Source: Poa pratensis | Taxonomy: Eukaryota; Streptophyta; Magnoliopsida; Poales; Poaceae | NCBI GenBank assembly: GCA_947311845.1 | Contig: CAMZMU010000059.1 | Span: 57,274,617 to 57,338,616 of the forward strand | DNA: 64,000 nt | Reading direction: 5' to 3' | Part shown: in pieces, positions 61,694 to 64,000 of the stretch | Layout of the letters: each line of letters opens with the position of its first letter | Numbering within the stretch: the first letter of the stretch is position 1 | Made by a program: the position numbers and the translations under genes | Notes under the pieces: model-generated | What the model was told of the DNA's origin: nothing | The model's database searches: none | Seen by the model: only the letters and a program-made list of their open reading frames with translations

Positions 61694-61908
61694 ATGTATT
61701 CTCCTTGAAACTCAGCAAAGAAGCTCTTTATCAACTGCACGATGGAGTGCACACGGCAAACAACCGCTTCAATATTAGTGAAGACCTAATTGATCCTGAG
61801 CATCGCGACTTAATCAACGAAATTCACGCCGACGCATGCACGGTGATCGATCCGTACAACTTATTTTGTGACCTGTACTTTGGCCGGAAGGAAGGAAACT
61901 TGGATTAA
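61694..61908 (+). pseudogene. Unrecognised coding-like fragment beside the array
   Basis: Immediately after the last array unit a frame reads LKLSKEALYQLHDGVHTANN, RFNISEDLIDPEHRDLINEI, HADACTVIDPYNLFCDLYFG and RKEGNLD before a stop. The peptide is acidic and non-repetitive, with the composition of a globular protein, unlike the array frames. No own ATG, promoter or splice partner is visible, so it is probably a captured exon or gene end. The family is not recognised. Confidence 0.35.
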
Positions 61909-62088
61909 CTGAAAGTGCGATGGGAGGCAGAGCATGCGGACGATGAATTTTCGTTGGTTAAATCACGGCAGGTCTAGTCCCGTACGAGTCATTAACTGAT
62001 ACTCCTACTTTGTCCGACATGAACTGAGAAACGGGGAGCATCCAATCTTCTCCCCCGGCTGCCCGTCCGATCAGTCCATCGGTATATC

Positions 62089-62110
62089 TCTACTATATAA
62101 TATCGTTAGA
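62089..62110 (+). mobile_element. Possible Helitron 5' end
   Basis: A|TCTCTACTATATAATATCG resembles the Helitron start at 14368. No hairpin with a CTAG-type 3' end was found downstream within the window, so the element's extent is unknown. It could include the GC-rich stretch 62180-62700. Confidence 0.3.
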
Positions 62111-62848
62111 GGTGATGGTTGATATGTTTTTAAAATTTTCAATTTTACCCTTGCACACATAATTACCGAAACTGCCACCGCTGAGTCAAATTAACGGCTC
62201 GCACAGACAGAAAATTCCCCATCGCCTGCCTCTGCTCCCGCTGGACGAACAGGCGGCTAGGCGGAGGAGACCGCCTCGATTGGAAGCCTTCGGGACTCGG
62301 ACGGGGCAGGGCCGTGACATGTCGCTGACGCGTCTGCGGAGATACTCCAGGGAGGCGGCATGGCGATGGAGGTGTCCAGGCGAGGAGATCAAACGGAAAA
62401 TCAGGCGTGGCTCGTTGATAACCTCCGGCGACGCCGGCCTGGCCTCCCGCATGCCGCCGGTCTGGGAGCCCACGTACCACCTGCCCAACCCTCCGTGACC
62501 TCGGCTAAGATCGGCGCGCTCCGCCGACCCTGTCTCCGTGCAACCGGACTAGATCCCCGCTCGCTGCCGGTCATGCCCTGGCCCTGCGCATATTTGTCTG
62601 AAGGATTTCCATCGTTGCTGAACAGAGAAGGCATGGCGACAGAAGCTGAGCTGAGTTTCTGTATCCGTGAACGAGGTAGGGAAGCCACGCTACGTCGCTA
62701 CCTTGATTCAATCTTCCTTCACTCCCAGATTGCCTTCTTTCTCTCTCTCCCCCCACTGATTCATTTGATCTGTATACCATGGGTTTGCTAAAGCGCTTCA
62801 CAAAAATAACCTGACACAAGTTTGTTCCATACTTACATTGCTTCGCAT
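62111..62848. other. GC-rich segment without a supported gene
   Basis: Open frames occur on both strands (for example 62360-62791 on + and 62401-62688 on -) with no domain. This fits captured or promoter DNA rather than a defined gene. Confidence 0.35.
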
Positions 62849-63258
62849 CGGAAATTCACTTTGGCACCCGAGTGCATATGCTCCTGTTATAGTTTTTCAA
62901 ATTAAAAAAATACGAAAACATTTCGAATAAATCTGAAAAAATTGGGCACAAACATATGCAAGTTGTTAACATTCGTGTAAAATTTGGAAAGGAAATGACA
63001 CTTTATGTGATATGTGCAAAAAAGACAAAATCGGTGACTGAAATGAGATTTAAAAATACATTTTCAAAGCACATATTTTGTCTTTTTTGTACAGGCCGCA
63101 GAAAATGTTATTTCTATCCGCAATTTTTCACTAAGGTGGAACACTTGTATATCTTTGTGCCCAATTTGTTTCAGATTTTTTTGAAGTGTTTTTATATTTT
63201 TTAAATTTTGAAATAAATATCAGAAGAATGTGCACCCGGGAGCCAAAACGCCTCTCTC
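62849..63258. mobile_element. Mutator-like foldback MITE
   Basis: Long imperfect inverted repeats of more than 100 bp: the left arm includes TTGGCACCCGAGTGCATATG and AAATTGGGCACAAACATAT; the right arm, reverse complemented, includes TTGGCTCCCGGGTGCACATT and AAATTGGGCACAAAGATAT. The 9-bp duplication GCTTCGCAT flanks it (62840-62848, 63259-63267), fitting Mutator. It has no coding region. Confidence 0.85.
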
Positions 63259-63267
63259 GCTTCGCAT

Positions 63268-64000
63268 AGATTGTTGGATTATTAGGCATAATTTGCATGA
63301 TTAATTCCAGAATATAAAGCATGATCGCAAGAGTTACTAACATGTTAATCTCGAAAATACTAGACGTATTAATTAACATGAACAGCAGCAAGACATCTAC
63401 GAACACAGCCATCGGAACGTGACGAACGTACCGAACAATTGTAGATGAAGTAGTCGTTGGAGCAGCGACGGCAACAGCTTGAGCGGCGACGGTAGCAGCT
63501 CGAAGAAGACGATGTTGGAGACGAGTCGCCCGCAGACCCGGAGATCGTCTAGGAAGTCGAGCCGTGATGAAGAACTTGAAAGCAGTCGCGCGGGGCGCTT
63601 CTCAAAAACCTTATTCACCCTCTCCCGTACAGGATCACAAGGACAAATGGTTCCGGAGACCTGCTGTCCCGTTCGCCGGTGCACGCCGGCGCACGGGATG
63701 GAGTAGACTACGGTGGCGGTGCAAGGCACGAGATTGGCAAAACCTAGATTGGTTTGGTGTGTGACGGCGCACGGTAGTGCAAGGCAATTTATAGTGCGGT
63801 TCAGGAAACCCTAACGGGTAGAACGTGGGCCGGCCACGTCGCACACGTTCGAGTCGGTTACAGCAGCCCACGATCCGATAGCGATCCGAATTGGCTAAGC
63901 TGTACACGTACGCTAATACGACTCGATTTTCCTGAACAACAAAAATATAGGCATCGGCTCGGCTCATTCCTGCAACCCGCGGCGTGTCGTGACGAGACGG
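63268..64000. other. Right edge, unresolved repeat-like DNA
   Basis: The sequence 63430-63720 resembles leader or LTR-adjacent DNA of a Triticeae retrotransposon (CTCAAAAACCTTATTCACCC, then CAGGATCACAAGGACAAATG), but no LTR boundary, primer-binding site or gag frame could be fixed. The last 25 bases contain CCGCGGCGTGTCG, similar to Helitron hairpins, and are cut by the window end. Confidence 0.3.

Overview
The window is nuclear DNA from a grass, most likely a member of the Triticeae (wheat, barley or Aegilops type). This is inferred from plant intron-exon genes with GC-rich first exons, a grass-type flavonoid 3'-hydroxylase, and dense nested mobile elements: Stowaway, PIF/Harbinger, hAT, Mutator-like and CACTA-like elements, Helitrons, LINEs and LTR fragments. 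No bacterial-type operon, CRISPR array, rRNA or tRNA gene was seen.

Four recognisable genes all lie on the + strand. (1) A casein kinase 1-like Ser/Thr kinase (2386-6231, 14 coding exons, 489 aa) looks intact. (2) A mitochondrial FtsH-type AAA zinc metalloprotease (16678-21755, about 715 aa) has a GC-AG intron and one apparent missing base in its last exon. (3) A BTAF1/Mot1 TBP-associated SNF2 ATPase (34464-46436, 28 coding exons, about 2070 aa) has one apparent missing base in exon 3. (4) A flavonoid 3'-hydroxylase, CYP75B type (50302-54226), has exon 2 split by a 2051-bp PIF/Harbinger element with perfect 15-bp terminal inverted repeats and a TTA duplication. A LINE also sits about 360 bp upstream of its start codon. 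A possible orphan gene (7996-8535) follows a TATA box and shares a promoter-like segment with the FtsH gene.

Layout: 1-2.3 kb holds a broken PPR fragment and small repeats. 2.4-6.4 kb is the kinase. 6.4-16.5 kb is gene-poor, with the orphan ORF, an AT-rich repeat block and a Helitron. 16.5-21.9 kb is FtsH, with a Stowaway element and duplicated intron segments. 22-33.4 kb is a transposon domain: a Harbinger-like remnant, two related LTR fragments in the same orientation, a nested LINE-like element, a Helitron and a MITE. 33.7-46.5 kb is BTAF1. 47.5-50 kb carries two LINE insertions with clear target duplications. 50.2-54.2 kb is the interrupted F3'H. 54.5-61.7 kb is a CACTA-like end followed by a degenerate tandem array of about 117-bp units, broken by a hAT element and by an unrelated segment. 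61.7-64 kb holds a gene-like fragment, a possible Helitron start and a Mutator-like foldback MITE.

The four genes serve unrelated housekeeping or metabolic roles (signalling, mitochondrial proteolysis, transcription, flavonoid hydroxylation) and are not a functional cluster. Exon boundaries were read by eye from splice signals and protein continuity. No alignment could be run, so family names rest on motif recognition.
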